In this document: one piece after another, positions 1 through 8,980 of the stretch
How the letters are laid out: the number at the start of each line of letters is the position of its first letter
How positions within the stretch are numbered: the stretch's first letter is position 1
Assembly: GCA_023391635.1 (NCBI GenBank)
Contig: JAEWAQ010000039.1
Span: 26,846-90,845, forward strand
From: Bacillota bacterium
Lineage (GTDB): Bacteria > Bacillota > Bacilli > Paenibacillales > Paenibacillaceae
Reading direction: 5' to 3'
Length of the DNA stretch: 64,000 nucleotides
Notes under the pieces: model-generated
Databases searched by the model: none
What the model saw: only the letters and a program-made list of their open reading frames with translations
Told to the model about the DNA's origin: nothing
Program-made: the position numbers and the translations under genes

Positions 1-23
1 TCCAAAAGGTGGGCTTATGGTAA
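1..23 (+). CDS. 3' end of an upstream gene, probably an LplB-type sugar ABC permease (partial)
   Basis: The third forward frame is open from the window edge to a TAA at 21-23 and reads ...QKVGLW. Many LplB-type permeases end in a short basic and glycine stretch followed by LW, and the next gene is an LplC-type partner, so this is most likely the tail of the first permease of the operon. Only seven codons are visible, so the call rests mainly on context. Confidence 0.45.
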
Positions 24-39
24 ATGGAGTTGAGATTCG

Positions 40-933
40 ATGAAGACGACTTCCGGATTTCATAACGGCGACAGGCTCTTCAATTGGACGAATACTTTCT
101 TGTTCGCGATCGTTGCGATTATCGTTTTATATCCCCTTTATTTTATTGTGATCGCTTCGATCAGTTCGCCGATTCGGGTCAATGCCGGAGATGTCTGGCT
201 ATGGCCGATGGACGTCTCATTCGACGGGTACAGAAAGTTGTTGGAAACGACGCAAATCTGGATCGGTTACCGGAACACCATCCTGTATACGGTGGTCGGA
301 ACTGCGGTAAGCACTGCTGTTACCATACTGGGGGCCTACGCCTTATCCCGCAAAGATTTATCCGGACGCAATATCATCATGTTCCTGATCGTGCTTACCA
401 TGTTTTTTAGCGGGGGGCTTATCCCGATTTATTTGCAGGTTAAAGCTCTCGGCATGTTAAATACGATGTGGGCCGTTATATTGCCGACAAGTGTAAGCGC
501 TTTTCAAATCATCATTACGAAGACATTCTACGAATATACCATTCCGAAAGAATTATTGGAAGCCGCACAGATGGATGGCTGCAACAATACCTACTTTTTC
601 TTCCGAATGGTTGTGCCCTTATCTCAATCCATCATTGCCGTCATTGTTTTGTTTAATTTTGTCGGCCATTGGAATGCCTACTTTAACGCGCTCATGTATC
701 TCAATAACGAAGTGAAGTATCCCCTGCAGCTTGTGCTTCGAGATATTTTATTGCAAAATCAAGCGGCAGATTTATCGGGCGGGGATGTCAAGGACTTGGT
801 TGAACGGCAGCGCTTTGCGGAAATGATCAAATACAGCACGATTATCGTTGCCAGCTTGCCGCTTCTGGTCCTGTACCCGTTCCTGCAGAAGTATTTCGTT
901 CAAGGAGTTATGATTGGCTCCATCAAAGGATAA
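40..933 (+). CDS. Carbohydrate ABC transporter permease, LplC/YtcP type
   Basis: This 297-residue inner-membrane protein forms half of the channel of a sugar importer, with the upstream permease as partner. About six hydrophobic segments are visible, the first near residues 20-42. The EAA loop that docks the ATPase is present around residue 175 (EAAQMDGCNNTYFFFRMVVPLS), and the end GVMIGSIKG is typical of LplC-type permeases. A GGAG ribosome site lies just ahead of the ATG. The gene follows the partial permease by 16 nt and precedes the binding lipoprotein by 16 nt, so the three form one transport operon. No ATPase gene is nearby; such systems commonly share an MsmX-like ATPase encoded elsewhere. 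Confidence 0.93.
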   Translation: MKTTSGFHNGDRLFNWTNTFLFAIVAIIVLYPLYFIVIASISSPIRVNAGDVWLWPMDVSFDGYRKLLETTQIWIGYRNTILYTVVGTAVSTAVTILGAYALSRKDLSGRNIIMFLIVLTMFFSGGLIPIYLQVKALGMLNTMWAVILPTSVSAFQIIITKTFYEYTIPKELLEAAQMDGCNNTYFFFRMVVPLSQSIIAVIVLFNFVGHWNAYFNALMYLNNEVKYPLQLVLRDILLQNQAADLSGGDVKDLVERQRFAEMIKYSTIIVASLPLLVLYPFLQKYFVQGVMIGSIKG

Positions 934-949
934 TTCGGAGGTCATGAAA

Positions 950-2590
950 ATGTCGACAAAAAAATGGATCTTGATGCTGGTTGTGATAATGGCTTCCGTG
1001 GGGGTCCTCGCGGCTTGCAGCAGCAGTAAAGAAAATTCGACCAGCCCCAGCGCCAGTCCTGCCGATACGGCAACAAGCCAAGAGAGCGCCAAACCGGATA
1101 CGGGCAATGCCGCCTCATTCCCGTTGAAAGACCCGATTACCTTAACCGGATTTGTGCAGAAATCCCCGCAAGTAACCAAGAATGATTTTAATGACATGCA
1201 AGTTTTCGAGCAGCTGGAGCAAGCGACAAACGTAAAGGTGAATTGGACGATGGTGACAGGCGATGTGCTCAGTGAAAAGAAAAACCTGACATTCGCAAGC
1301 AACAACCTTCCCGATTTCTTCCTGGGCTCGAATGTCCTTACGAATCAGGATATTATCAAGTACGGGTCGCAAGGGCAGCTTATTCCGCTGGAAGGATTGA
1401 TCGATCAGTATGCGCCAAATGCGAAACAGCTCTTCGAGACCAGGCCGGATATCAAGAAAGCCATCACAGCGCCGGACGGCCATATTTATGCCATGCCGAT
1501 GGTCTTCGAAGAAATGAACAATACGGCGCCTGATGCGCTATTTATTAATAAAGAATGGCTTGACCAACTTGGCCTTCCCGTCCCGACAACGACTGAACAA
1601 TTCGAAGCGACGCTGAAAGCTTTCAAAGGAAAAGATTTAAACAACAATGGGAAGAATGACGAAATTCCGTTCTCCTTTATTTATGGACAATATATTCAGG
1701 GATTATATTCTATGGCCGGTTCTTTCGGCTTTGCGGATAACTCCAAGCATCTGGCCATCGATAACGGCAAAATCATCTACGTTCCCGTACAAGACGGTTA
1801 TAGGGACTTTGCCAACTATGTAAACGGGCTGCAGCAAGCAGGCTTGATTGATTCCGAAGCATTCACGCATTCCGAAAATATTTACACGTCCAAGATTCAG
1901 AGCGCTGACCCCATCATCGGCGCATACTACTTGTGGGACCAATCCTATTTATTCGGCAAGGTCGATACGGGTTACGTGCCGGTGCCATTCCTGGAAGGGC
2001 CGGACGGGCATAAACAGTGGCAGAAGGAACTGGCCAGATTTTCAAACGGCGGCTTTGCGATTACATCCGCCAACACGCATCCGGAAGTTACGCTGCAATG
2101 GTTTGATCAAATCTACAATGAAGAAACAAGCATCGAGCACTTCTGGGGGCCTGTCGAGAAGAACGTAAAGAAGAATGATGACGGCAGTTATGCGTTTCTG
2201 CCAGTTCCGGAGGGAGCGTCTCCCGGCACGTTCCGATGCGAGGATTCGCCATGCAATGCCGCAACCGTCATGCTGCCCAAGGAAACGCTGGATAAAGTCA
2301 ATTTTGCAGATGACATTCAATGGAAGGAAAAACGGGATTTATTGAACTTGTACGCTCCGCTGCAGCCCAAAGAGATTTATCCGAACGTGCTGATGACGGA
2401 AGCGGACACGGAAAGGCTGAATATATTAAGCAGCGATATCAACACGTATGCCAAAGACACATTGGCGAAATGGGTCATCAATGGCGGCGTCGATGCTGAG
2501 TGGGATTCCTATGTCAGCCAACTGAAGAAGATGGGCCTGGATGAAATGATTGCACTCTATCAGAAATATTATGACAGCTCCAAATCATGA
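950..2590 (+). CDS. Extracellular solute-binding lipoprotein of the sugar ABC transporter
   Basis: This 546-residue protein captures the substrate outside the membrane. It starts with a lysine-containing n-region and hydrophobic core, then the lipobox LAAC, whose cysteine would be lipidated, followed by a Ser/Thr/Pro-rich linker to about residue 55. The size matches the large binding proteins that serve LplB/LplC permeases. The ATG at 950 is preferred because GGAGG (937-941) lies 8 nt upstream; in-frame ATGs at 914 and 944 are badly spaced. The sulfatase gene follows 26 nt later, so import and desulfation appear co-expressed. The substrate cannot be read from the sequence; an oligosaccharide is inferred from the neighbours. 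Confidence 0.92.
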   Translation: MSTKKWILMLVVIMASVGVLAACSSSKENSTSPSASPADTATSQESAKPDTGNAASFPLKDPITLTGFVQKSPQVTKNDFNDMQVFEQLEQATNVKVNWTMVTGDVLSEKKNLTFASNNLPDFFLGSNVLTNQDIIKYGSQGQLIPLEGLIDQYAPNAKQLFETRPDIKKAITAPDGHIYAMPMVFEEMNNTAPDALFINKEWLDQLGLPVPTTTEQFEATLKAFKGKDLNNNGKNDEIPFSFIYGQYIQGLYSMAGSFGFADNSKHLAIDNGKIIYVPVQDGYRDFANYVNGLQQAGLIDSEAFTHSENIYTSKIQSADPIIGAYYLWDQSYLFGKVDTGYVPVPFLEGPDGHKQWQKELARFSNGGFAITSANTHPEVTLQWFDQIYNEETSIEHFWGPVEKNVKKNDDGSYAFLPVPEGASPGTFRCEDSPCNAATVMLPKETLDKVNFADDIQWKEKRDLLNLYAPLQPKEIYPNVLMTEADTERLNILSSDINTYAKDTLAKWVINGGVDAEWDSYVSQLKKMGLDEMIALYQKYYDSSKS

Positions 2591-2616
2591 TGCGATGAAA
2601 AGTGAGGCGATGAAGC

Positions 2617-4518
2617 ATGGCAGCGCAGGCGCAACCTAACATCTTATGGATAACCGCCGAAGATATTTGCTCCAACTTGGGTTGTTACGGCGATTCGCTG
2701 GCATCTACGCCAAACTTGGACAGCTTCGCGGCAAAGGGTGTCCGGTACGACAATGTTTTCTCCGTTCACCCCTGCTGTTCGCCCAGCCGTTCCTGTTTGA
2801 GCACGGGCGTGTATCCTACCCGATTGGGCACGCACCAGCATCGGGGCATCGTGAACGTCTCGCCGCAGGAGGTGCGAACGCTCACGTCGCTATTGAAGGA
2901 TGAGGGGTACTATTGTTTCAATGGCTTGAGATACGGCAGTTACAAAACGGATTATAACTTCATCCCTGCCGATCATCCATGGGACCGAATACAATCGCAG
3001 GATGTGGAATGGCGCCGCCGGGATCCGGGCCATCCGTTCTTCGGACAAGTCAACTTGTTTGAAACCCACCAATCCCAGTACGGGCGAAGGAAACCGGGAA
3101 CGGAGCGAAGCGAGGGCACGACCGATCCCGCCGCCCTTCGTATTCCGCCGTATCATCCGGATACGCCCGCGGTTCGGGAAATATGGGCCGAATATTACGA
3201 TCGCATCGCGCTGATGGATCGGCAATTCGGGTCTATCCTTCAACAACTGGAAGCGGACGGATTGGCGGAGGATACGATTGTTATTTTTCTGGGCGATAAC
3301 GGCATGGGCATTCCCGGCGGCAAGGTCTGGCTGTGGGAGCAAGGCCTGCATGTGCCCATGATCGTTCGCGTTCCGGAGAGATGGGCGCATCTGACCTCGT
3401 TAGCCGGCGGCGAAGTTTCCGGGCAAATCGTCAGCTTTATCGATTTTGCGCCGACGGTGCTGACGATCGCCGGAGCGGACATCCCTCGTTATATGCCAGG
3501 CATTCCTTTTCTCGGCGGTCAGGCAGGTGCTGTGCGGGATTACGCTTTTGCGGCTCGCGATTATCATACGGCGGCAGATTTCGATACGAGCCGCGCTGTG
3601 CGCGATCGCGATTATCACTATATCCGCAATTTCATGCCTCATATCGGATGGGATGCGCTTCTATACAGCTGGGATCGTGCGCCTTTCATGCTGGGGGAAT
3701 GGCATCGCTCGGCCGCAGAGGGGGAGCTGCTCCCGGACACTAGGCAAGCAGCGTTCTTTCGTAATGGAAAACCCGTGGAGGAATTGTACGATCTCGCTCG
3801 CGATCCCTATCAGATGCGCAATCTGGCGGAGGATGCCGATTACGCGGACGTCCTTATTCATTATCGGGGGTTGTGCGAAGACTGGATGATCGCCAATCGG
3901 GATCTTGGTCTGCTGTCCCGGTATGAATTGTACGTTCGTTCCGAGCCGGACACGCCTTATGCCATGGGAGCGGACCCGGTGCGCAATCCGGTTCAACGTT
4001 TAGTTGAGGCTGCCGACGCGGCGAATTGCCGCGATCCACGGGAGATTCCCAAGCTGATGGCACTGCTCCAGGAGCCCGATGCCGCATTAAGGCGGTGGGG
4101 GGCCATCGGGCTTCTGAGTATGCGACAATCGCTTCAAGCCGATGCGGCGGCAGAACTCCTGCCCATGCTTGACGATCCTTCGCCCGATGTCAGGATTACA
4201 ATCGCAGAGATATTGATCGGTTTGGGAGACAGCGGCCTGGCTATGCCAACTTTGATCGATGCTTTGCATCATGAAAGCAAGCTTGTGCGAACGGAAACCT
4301 TGATGTGTCTGATCAGAATCGGCGCGGCGGCAGAACAAGCTTTACCTTATCTCAAGCATGCGCTTGCAGAAGGCAAGCACGGCAACGTTGATTCGGCCGA
4401 CATTATTCCGGGCGTCATCAATGTGCTGCAAAGCTGCTTGGGCTCGGAAGACGCGAAGCTTGCAGACGAGTATGAAATGATCGATTACCGAACATCGAGA
4501 TTGAAATGTTTGCAATAG
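2617..4518 (+). CDS. Sulfatase (formylglycine type) with C-terminal HEAT repeats
   Basis: This 633-residue enzyme of the alkaline-phosphatase superfamily should hydrolyse a sulfate ester. The N-terminus carries metal-binding ITAEDICSNLGCYG, and the activation motif C-S-P-S-R begins at Cys54, the residue converted to formylglycine. A second metal site is seen in IVIFLGDNGMG. Residues of roughly 470-600 form HEAT-like helical repeats (for example PDAALRRWGAIGLLSM and SPDVRITIAEILIGLGD), which is an unusual addition and may bind a partner. There is no signal peptide, so the enzyme is probably cytoplasmic and acts on imported oligosaccharides. It lies between the binding protein and a secreted GH30. 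A close paralog is encoded at 8962-10866. Confidence 0.93.
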   Translation: MAAQAQPNILWITAEDICSNLGCYGDSLASTPNLDSFAAKGVRYDNVFSVHPCCSPSRSCLSTGVYPTRLGTHQHRGIVNVSPQEVRTLTSLLKDEGYYCFNGLRYGSYKTDYNFIPADHPWDRIQSQDVEWRRRDPGHPFFGQVNLFETHQSQYGRRKPGTERSEGTTDPAALRIPPYHPDTPAVREIWAEYYDRIALMDRQFGSILQQLEADGLAEDTIVIFLGDNGMGIPGGKVWLWEQGLHVPMIVRVPERWAHLTSLAGGEVSGQIVSFIDFAPTVLTIAGADIPRYMPGIPFLGGQAGAVRDYAFAARDYHTAADFDTSRAVRDRDYHYIRNFMPHIGWDALLYSWDRAPFMLGEWHRSAAEGELLPDTRQAAFFRNGKPVEELYDLARDPYQMRNLAEDADYADVLIHYRGLCEDWMIANRDLGLLSRYELYVRSEPDTPYAMGADPVRNPVQRLVEAADAANCRDPREIPKLMALLQEPDAALRRWGAIGLLSMRQSLQADAAAELLPMLDDPSPDVRITIAEILIGLGDSGLAMPTLIDALHHESKLVRTETLMCLIRIGAAAEQALPYLKHALAEGKHGNVDSADIIPGVINVLQSCLGSEDAKLADEYEMIDYRTSRLKCLQ

Positions 4519-4549
4519 GCCTTCAAAACGATCTCAGGAGGAATACTCA

Positions 4550-6793
4550 TTGAAGAAGTTATTTCATTATGGTCTGATGGCCCTGCTGATGGCAACTTTG
4601 TCGATCCCCTTCGGGCCGTTGCCCGTTGCTAAGGCGGACTATAGTGTTTCCGTAAATCCAGCCATCCAATATCAGACATTGGAAGGCTGGGGAATATCGC
4701 TGGCATGGTGGGCGAACGTGGCAGGCAGTTGGCCGGAGCCGCTCAGAACCGAGATGATCGATGCTTTCTTTGATGCCGATACCGGCTTGGGGTTAAATAT
4801 CGCGCGGTACAACATTGGCGGGGGCGATTGTCCGACCTGCAACACCATCATGCCTCATAAGGTAATACAAGGCTATCAGCCCACGCAAGGAACCTATGAC
4901 TGGACCCGGGATGCCAACCAGCGTTGGGTGCTCGATCGGGCCATAGAAAAAGGGGTAAATATCGTAGATGCGATCGCCTATTCCGCCCCCTACTGGATGA
5001 CGGTCAGCGGCACTTCAACCGGCGCTGTCGATGGGGGAAACAATTTGTCTCCCGCGTACTATGACGCGTTCGTCGATTATTTGACAGAGGTGACCAAACA
5101 CTTCAGCAATACTTGGGGAGTCGACTTCCGCACCGTTGATCCGTTCAATGAGCCTTCGCCCAATTGGTGGATATCAGGCGGCGGACAGGAAGGCATGCAC
5201 GCCGATCCGGCCATCCAGAATACGATCGTTCAGAAATTGGGAGCCGCCCTGGCAAGTGCCGGATTGTCCACCACCATCACGGCTTCGGACGAGAATAGCG
5301 TCGATACGGCCATCAACACGTTTAACAGCTTCGGAGCGCCCGCGAAAAACTACATGTCGCAAATCAACGCGCACACCTATCACGGAACGGATCTTTTCGG
5401 CATGTATTTTACCGCCAACAAAAATGGCAAGAAGCTGTGGCAGTCCGAATGGGGAGCCGGGAGTTCCACGAGCGGAGAAACTCTCTCCAACCGAATCTTG
5501 CTGGATATGAAGTACATGATGCCCGGAGCCTGGGTCTTATGGCAACCGATATGGCCGGAGATCATGGATGTAGACTATGTCAACGGCTCTTACTCCATCA
5601 ACCCGGCCTACTATGTCATGGGGAATTACAGCAAGTTTATTCGACCGGGCTTCCAGTTCATTGCCATCGACGATGCGAATTCGCTTGCGGCCTATGATCA
5701 CAGCACGAATCGACTGGTCATTGTGACACAGAACTGGGAGACAAGCGATACCAGCGTGACGTACGACCTTTCCGGGTTCGCCGGCATATCGGGGGATGCG
5801 ACGCCTTATCGAACCTCTTCCAGTGAGAATTTGGCACAGCTGTCCCCCGTCTCGATCGTAGGCAGCTCCTTTACGGCGGTGGCCAAAGCCGGCTCGGTCA
5901 CGACCTATGTGATCGACGGGGCGACCTACACGCCTGCAGGCGTCGTTTCCATCAACGACAATACGACCGGAACCGGCGTCAATCAATTTCACTATTCCGG
6001 GAATTGGTTGTACAGCAATAACAATATGACCGGCGCCTATCAGAACGATAATCATTGGAGCTATACGAAAGACGATACTTATACGATCAAATTCACAGGC
6101 GCACAGGCCGTCGTGTACGGCTCGGTATCGCCGAACGGCGGGATTGCGGCCATATCGGTGGACGGCGGTTCGGAGACGGAAGTCGACTTGTACGCGCTGA
6201 CACGCAGCGACGACGTGTTCTTGTTTGCAACGCCGACGTACAGCGGGGGCGAACACACATTGAAAGTCAGGGTGACGGGAAGGAAAAATCCCGATTCATC
6301 TGGCAGGATTGTTCCGGCCGACCGTGTGGACATTGTTCCATGGGGCGGATTCGATGCAAACGACACCTATCAGATCGTCAATCGGAATAGCGCCAAAGCG
6401 CTGCAAGTACATGGGGCGCTGTTGTACAACGCAGCCAACGTGACGCAATATCAGGTTGTTCCCGATGCATTGAACGAGCAATGGTCCATTGTCGGCGTAG
6501 GCGGCGGCTATTATAATATCGTGAATAAGAACAGCGGCAAATGTCTGGAGGTTTACCAAGCTTCCCATGACAACAACGCCAATGTCGATCAGTATACCTG
6601 CATCCCCGGCGCCGCCAATGAAGAATGGAGCTTGGTCGATGCAGGCGGAGGTTACTACAAGATCGTGAATCGAAACAGCGGCAAGCTGCTGACGGTGAGT
6701 GCCGCCGCAACGAGCAACGGAGCCAACGTTAACCAGTATCAAGACGTTTCGGGTGCGACGAATCAGCATTGGTATGTCATGAGAATAAAATAG
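4550..6793 (+). CDS. Secreted GH30-family glycoside hydrolase with carbohydrate-binding and ricin-B domains
   Basis: This 747-residue exported enzyme has a signal peptide ending near AKA-D30. The GH30 (beta/alpha)8 barrel spans about residues 35-460. Glu201 in DPFNEPSP is the likely acid/base and Glu300 in LWQSEWG the nucleophile, as expected for retaining GH30 enzymes such as endo-beta-1,6-galactanases. Residues of about 465-600 look like a beta-sandwich carbohydrate-binding module, and 604-747 contain three QxW-type ricin-B repeats (YQIVNRNSAKALQV, YNIVNKNSGKCLEV, YKIVNRNSGKLLTV). The start is TTG at 4550, 8 nt after AGGAGG (4536-4541); no ATG fits. It is the last gene of the operon and probably makes the oligosaccharides that the transporter imports. 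The exact linkage cleaved is not certain. Confidence 0.92.
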   Translation: MKKLFHYGLMALLMATLSIPFGPLPVAKADYSVSVNPAIQYQTLEGWGISLAWWANVAGSWPEPLRTEMIDAFFDADTGLGLNIARYNIGGGDCPTCNTIMPHKVIQGYQPTQGTYDWTRDANQRWVLDRAIEKGVNIVDAIAYSAPYWMTVSGTSTGAVDGGNNLSPAYYDAFVDYLTEVTKHFSNTWGVDFRTVDPFNEPSPNWWISGGGQEGMHADPAIQNTIVQKLGAALASAGLSTTITASDENSVDTAINTFNSFGAPAKNYMSQINAHTYHGTDLFGMYFTANKNGKKLWQSEWGAGSSTSGETLSNRILLDMKYMMPGAWVLWQPIWPEIMDVDYVNGSYSINPAYYVMGNYSKFIRPGFQFIAIDDANSLAAYDHSTNRLVIVTQNWETSDTSVTYDLSGFAGISGDATPYRTSSSENLAQLSPVSIVGSSFTAVAKAGSVTTYVIDGATYTPAGVVSINDNTTGTGVNQFHYSGNWLYSNNNMTGAYQNDNHWSYTKDDTYTIKFTGAQAVVYGSVSPNGGIAAISVDGGSETEVDLYALTRSDDVFLFATPTYSGGEHTLKVRVTGRKNPDSSGRIVPADRVDIVPWGGFDANDTYQIVNRNSAKALQVHGALLYNAANVTQYQVVPDALNEQWSIVGVGGGYYNIVNKNSGKCLEVYQASHDNNANVDQYTCIPGAANEEWSLVDAGGGYYKIVNRNSGKLLTVSAAATSNGANVNQYQDVSGATNQHWYVMRIK

Positions 6794-6861
6794 TTCATCA
6801 CCTTCGTCTGGTCGTCTGGCTTCCTCTATTTCCCCGCCCGACCCGAAATCGATAAATCAAA

Positions 6862-6904
6862 ATTGCGGATTGGCCCCAGGCTTCGCCTGGGGCCAATCCG
6901 CAAT
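6862..6904. terminator. Strong hairpin terminator, probably bidirectional
   Basis: A perfect 20-bp inverted repeat (arms 6862-6881 and 6885-6904, loop TTC) sits between the convergent GH30 operon and the DUF4870-like gene. Read on the minus strand it is followed by TTTTGATTT, a fair U-tract. On the plus strand the tail is poorer. Confidence 0.85.
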
Positions 6905-6931
6905 CGATTCGATTAAAGGATTACACTGATC

Positions 6932-7273
6932 TTACTTGATGATCTGAATGCCTCCGATGAGCGGAAGCGGCTTCGTCCGGCCTTGCAGCGCGTTCACCAG
7001 GCCAAGAACGAACAAGATGAATACGAGCAGATTGCCAAGCGGCAGGATGAGGAACCACCCGATGAAGGGAATGATCCCGCCGATCACATTGATCGCCACT
7101 GCCAGAATCAGCAGCAGCAAGCCTTGGTTGGCATGGTACGTGGCAAATCGGGAATCCTTGGCCGCCAGCAGCGGAACGAAGAATAAAATGTACGCGACCG
7201 CCGCGATCCCCTTGTTCTTCTCGATGTCCGCTTCGTCGATGCCGAATGCAGGTCCATTGCCTGGTTCAACCAT
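6932..7273 (-). CDS. DUF4870/Tic20-like small membrane protein
   Basis: This 113-residue protein has a short acidic N-terminus, then three hydrophobic helices (around residues 25-40, 52-75 and 80-98). The AAKDSRFATYHANQGLLL stretch between the first two is characteristic of the DUF4870 family of small Firmicutes membrane proteins, whose role is unknown. The ATG at 7273 is chosen because GAGGGAG lies 8 nt upstream; the longer open frame to 7465 has no ribosome site. It stands alone between the terminator and the remnant of a dehydrogenase and does not look like part of the sugar operons. Confidence 0.8.
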   Translation of the reverse strand: MVEPGNGPAFGIDEADIEKNKGIAAVAYILFFVPLLAAKDSRFATYHANQGLLLLILAVAINVIGGIIPFIGWFLILPLGNLLVFILFVLGLVNALQGRTKPLPLIGGIQIIK

Positions 7274-7469
7274 CTCAGCACTCCCTCTCGATATCATCGT
7301 CCATTGGTTCCTTACCATTCTATTCGAAGACGCGCCGTGAATGCGCTTCTTCCTTGCAATTGCTTTTCCCAGAATGCTATTCTCCAAAGTCTGGTCATTT
7401 TCCTTCTCGTCGACAAAAAAACAGTACCTTCGCCCATACATCATGCGTCGGAGGTCCTGCGTCATAGGA

Positions 7470-7712
7470 TCAAGCCATCGTTTTCAACATCTCGATCGTG
7501 ACCTGATTGTTCATCGTCTTGCCCGCCAGATGGCGCCGACATTCCTCAATGACCGTCTCCGCCATTCGGACGACTTCCCGGCCTGCGCTTCCGGCCACAT
7601 GGGGCGAGAGCCAGACGTTGTCCAGCTCCAGCAATTCGCTGTCGGGCTGCGGCGGCTCGGGATCGGTCACGTCCAGGATGGCCGTTTCGGCAATAAATTG
7701 CCGGATACTTGC
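7470..7712 (-). pseudogene. C-terminal remnant of a D-2-hydroxyacid dehydrogenase
   Basis: About 80 codons read AILDVTDPEPP...LLELDNVWLSPHVAGS..., which is the end of the NAD-binding domain of D-isomer 2-hydroxyacid dehydrogenases (the DVTDPEP turn and the catalytic His of SPHVAGS). The first about 230 residues, including the GxGxxG dinucleotide motif, are missing and there is no start with a ribosome site. The fragment directly abuts and overlaps, in another frame, the 3' end of the SGNH hydrolase gene, which looks like a deletion junction near 7690-7712. Confidence 0.75.
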
Positions 7713-8716
7713 TGGGCGTACCAACGCATCAAATAATCGTTCGGATGGTTGACATGGTTGCCCGTCATATCCGGATAACGCTTACGCTTCAACAGTTCTC
7801 GGTGTACGCCGGTCATATTGACAAAGGCCGTCCCTTCCTCCATCGCCAGCTGCCGAAGCGGCTCCTCATAGGCTTCCTGCAAGCCGACCGCGGACGATGC
7901 CGGGTTCGGAAGCATAGGCGATACGAGCATGAATTCCGCCGCCGGATTGCCTTCTCTCACTTCATCCATCATGGCGCGAATGTTGGCGATGAACGCCGCG
8001 GGCGCATGATTCGCCGAGCCGTCGTTCATGCCGAAGGCCAGGATGACAAGGTCGGGAATTTCTTTAGCGACAAGGATGCGGGTGTGCTCGACGCCCCAGC
8101 GGGTATCCTTGCAGGCAAGCGCGGCGTTCCGAAAAGCGATCTCCGACCGGTAAATCTTGCCTAGCCGCCAAGCAATCAGTTCGCCCCAACTCGGCATATA
8201 AGGAGGCACTTGCTTGTCCTGGCTGACGAATCCGCTTGCATTGTACCCTTCGGCAATGCTGTCGCCGTACAGAACGACCTTCAGCGGCTGGCCGCTTCGC
8301 AGCTTCGCAAGCGTACGCGCCATATTTGCCTCTTCCTCCGCCGGAACCGGTCCGCGCCAAGCATCCGGCGCATGCGTGTACGTCACCGCCAACTGACGAT
8401 CGTGGAACCAATGCCCTTCATGCCAGAGCAGCCCAGTTCCGCCGTCTTCCGACGCAGGGTGCAGTTCCTCGCAAGTTACATACGGCGCACGCGAGACGGG
8501 CAGCAATTGCAGGTGCCCGTCGGCATACCGCCAGTCGACGCCTTCCTCGTACTCAACGTCCAGCCTGGCCGATTTCACCGCGACGATCCGCAGAGGTTCG
8601 AACAGCAAAACTGCCTCGGGCACACCCTGCGCGTTCGACACCATCATCACCGATTCGTCCACCATTATATCGGATTGCCAGAACGGTTCCAACCAATTTT
8701 CGAGATCCAACCGCAT
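7667..8716 (-). CDS. SGNH/GDSL-family hydrolase (esterase or lipase-like)
   Basis: This 349-residue enzyme should remove acyl groups, most likely from a polysaccharide or oligosaccharide. An N-terminal beta-rich domain of about 130 residues precedes the SGNH core. Block I is GDSIAEGYN (Ser nucleophile), block III is AFGMNDGSAN, and the catalytic His lies in GNHVNHPNDYL near the C-terminus. The ATG at 8716 has AAAGGAG just upstream; the ATG at 8752 has none. There is no signal peptide, so the product is probably cytoplasmic. The last residues (LLPKRPSWT) are read from what was dehydrogenase sequence, so the C-terminal tail was altered by the deletion, but the catalytic core is complete. Confidence 0.85.
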   Translation of the reverse strand: MRLDLENWLEPFWQSDIMVDESVMMVSNAQGVPEAVLLFEPLRIVAVKSARLDVEYEEGVDWRYADGHLQLLPVSRAPYVTCEELHPASEDGGTGLLWHEGHWFHDRQLAVTYTHAPDAWRGPVPAEEEANMARTLAKLRSGQPLKVVLYGDSIAEGYNASGFVSQDKQVPPYMPSWGELIAWRLGKIYRSEIAFRNAALACKDTRWGVEHTRILVAKEIPDLVILAFGMNDGSANHAPAAFIANIRAMMDEVREGNPAAEFMLVSPMLPNPASSAVGLQEAYEEPLRQLAMEEGTAFVNMTGVHRELLKRKRYPDMTGNHVNHPNDYLMRWYAQQVSGNLLPKRPSWT

Positions 8717-8771
8717 TTTCACTCCTTTCGCAGCTTCCCACAAGTAAAACATTCACCTGCGCGTCCGCTTG

Positions 8772-8980
8772 GCTGCTGTCGTCGGCGCTCCCAGATTCAT
8801 CATGCGGATATACCCAGATGTTCCATTCGCTTGCGATGTCCGTGCCGGCAAGCCGGACGTCAACGGTTCATTCGGGTCCAAGCGATACTTCCACTATCCG
8901 GCCAACTCCAAACTTGTCGAAATCGGCTGTAACTGCGTCGTCATCTATATAAAACTCCGGTTCAACACCTGTCGTAATAT
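8772..8980 (-). pseudogene. Remnant of a GH2-like glycosidase domain
   Basis: On the minus strand one frame reads EPEFYIDDDAVTADFDKFG, then VGRIVEVSLGPE, a TGA stop near 8872-8874, then TVDVRLAGTDIASEWNIWVYP. The last part closely resembles the SVTVQITHSGLENTWSIWVFP segment of the GH2 enzyme at 17923-21120. There is no start codon with a ribosome site and an internal stop, so this is debris of a larger gene lost between the sulfatase and the SGNH hydrolase. The assignment rests on visual comparison only. Confidence 0.55.
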
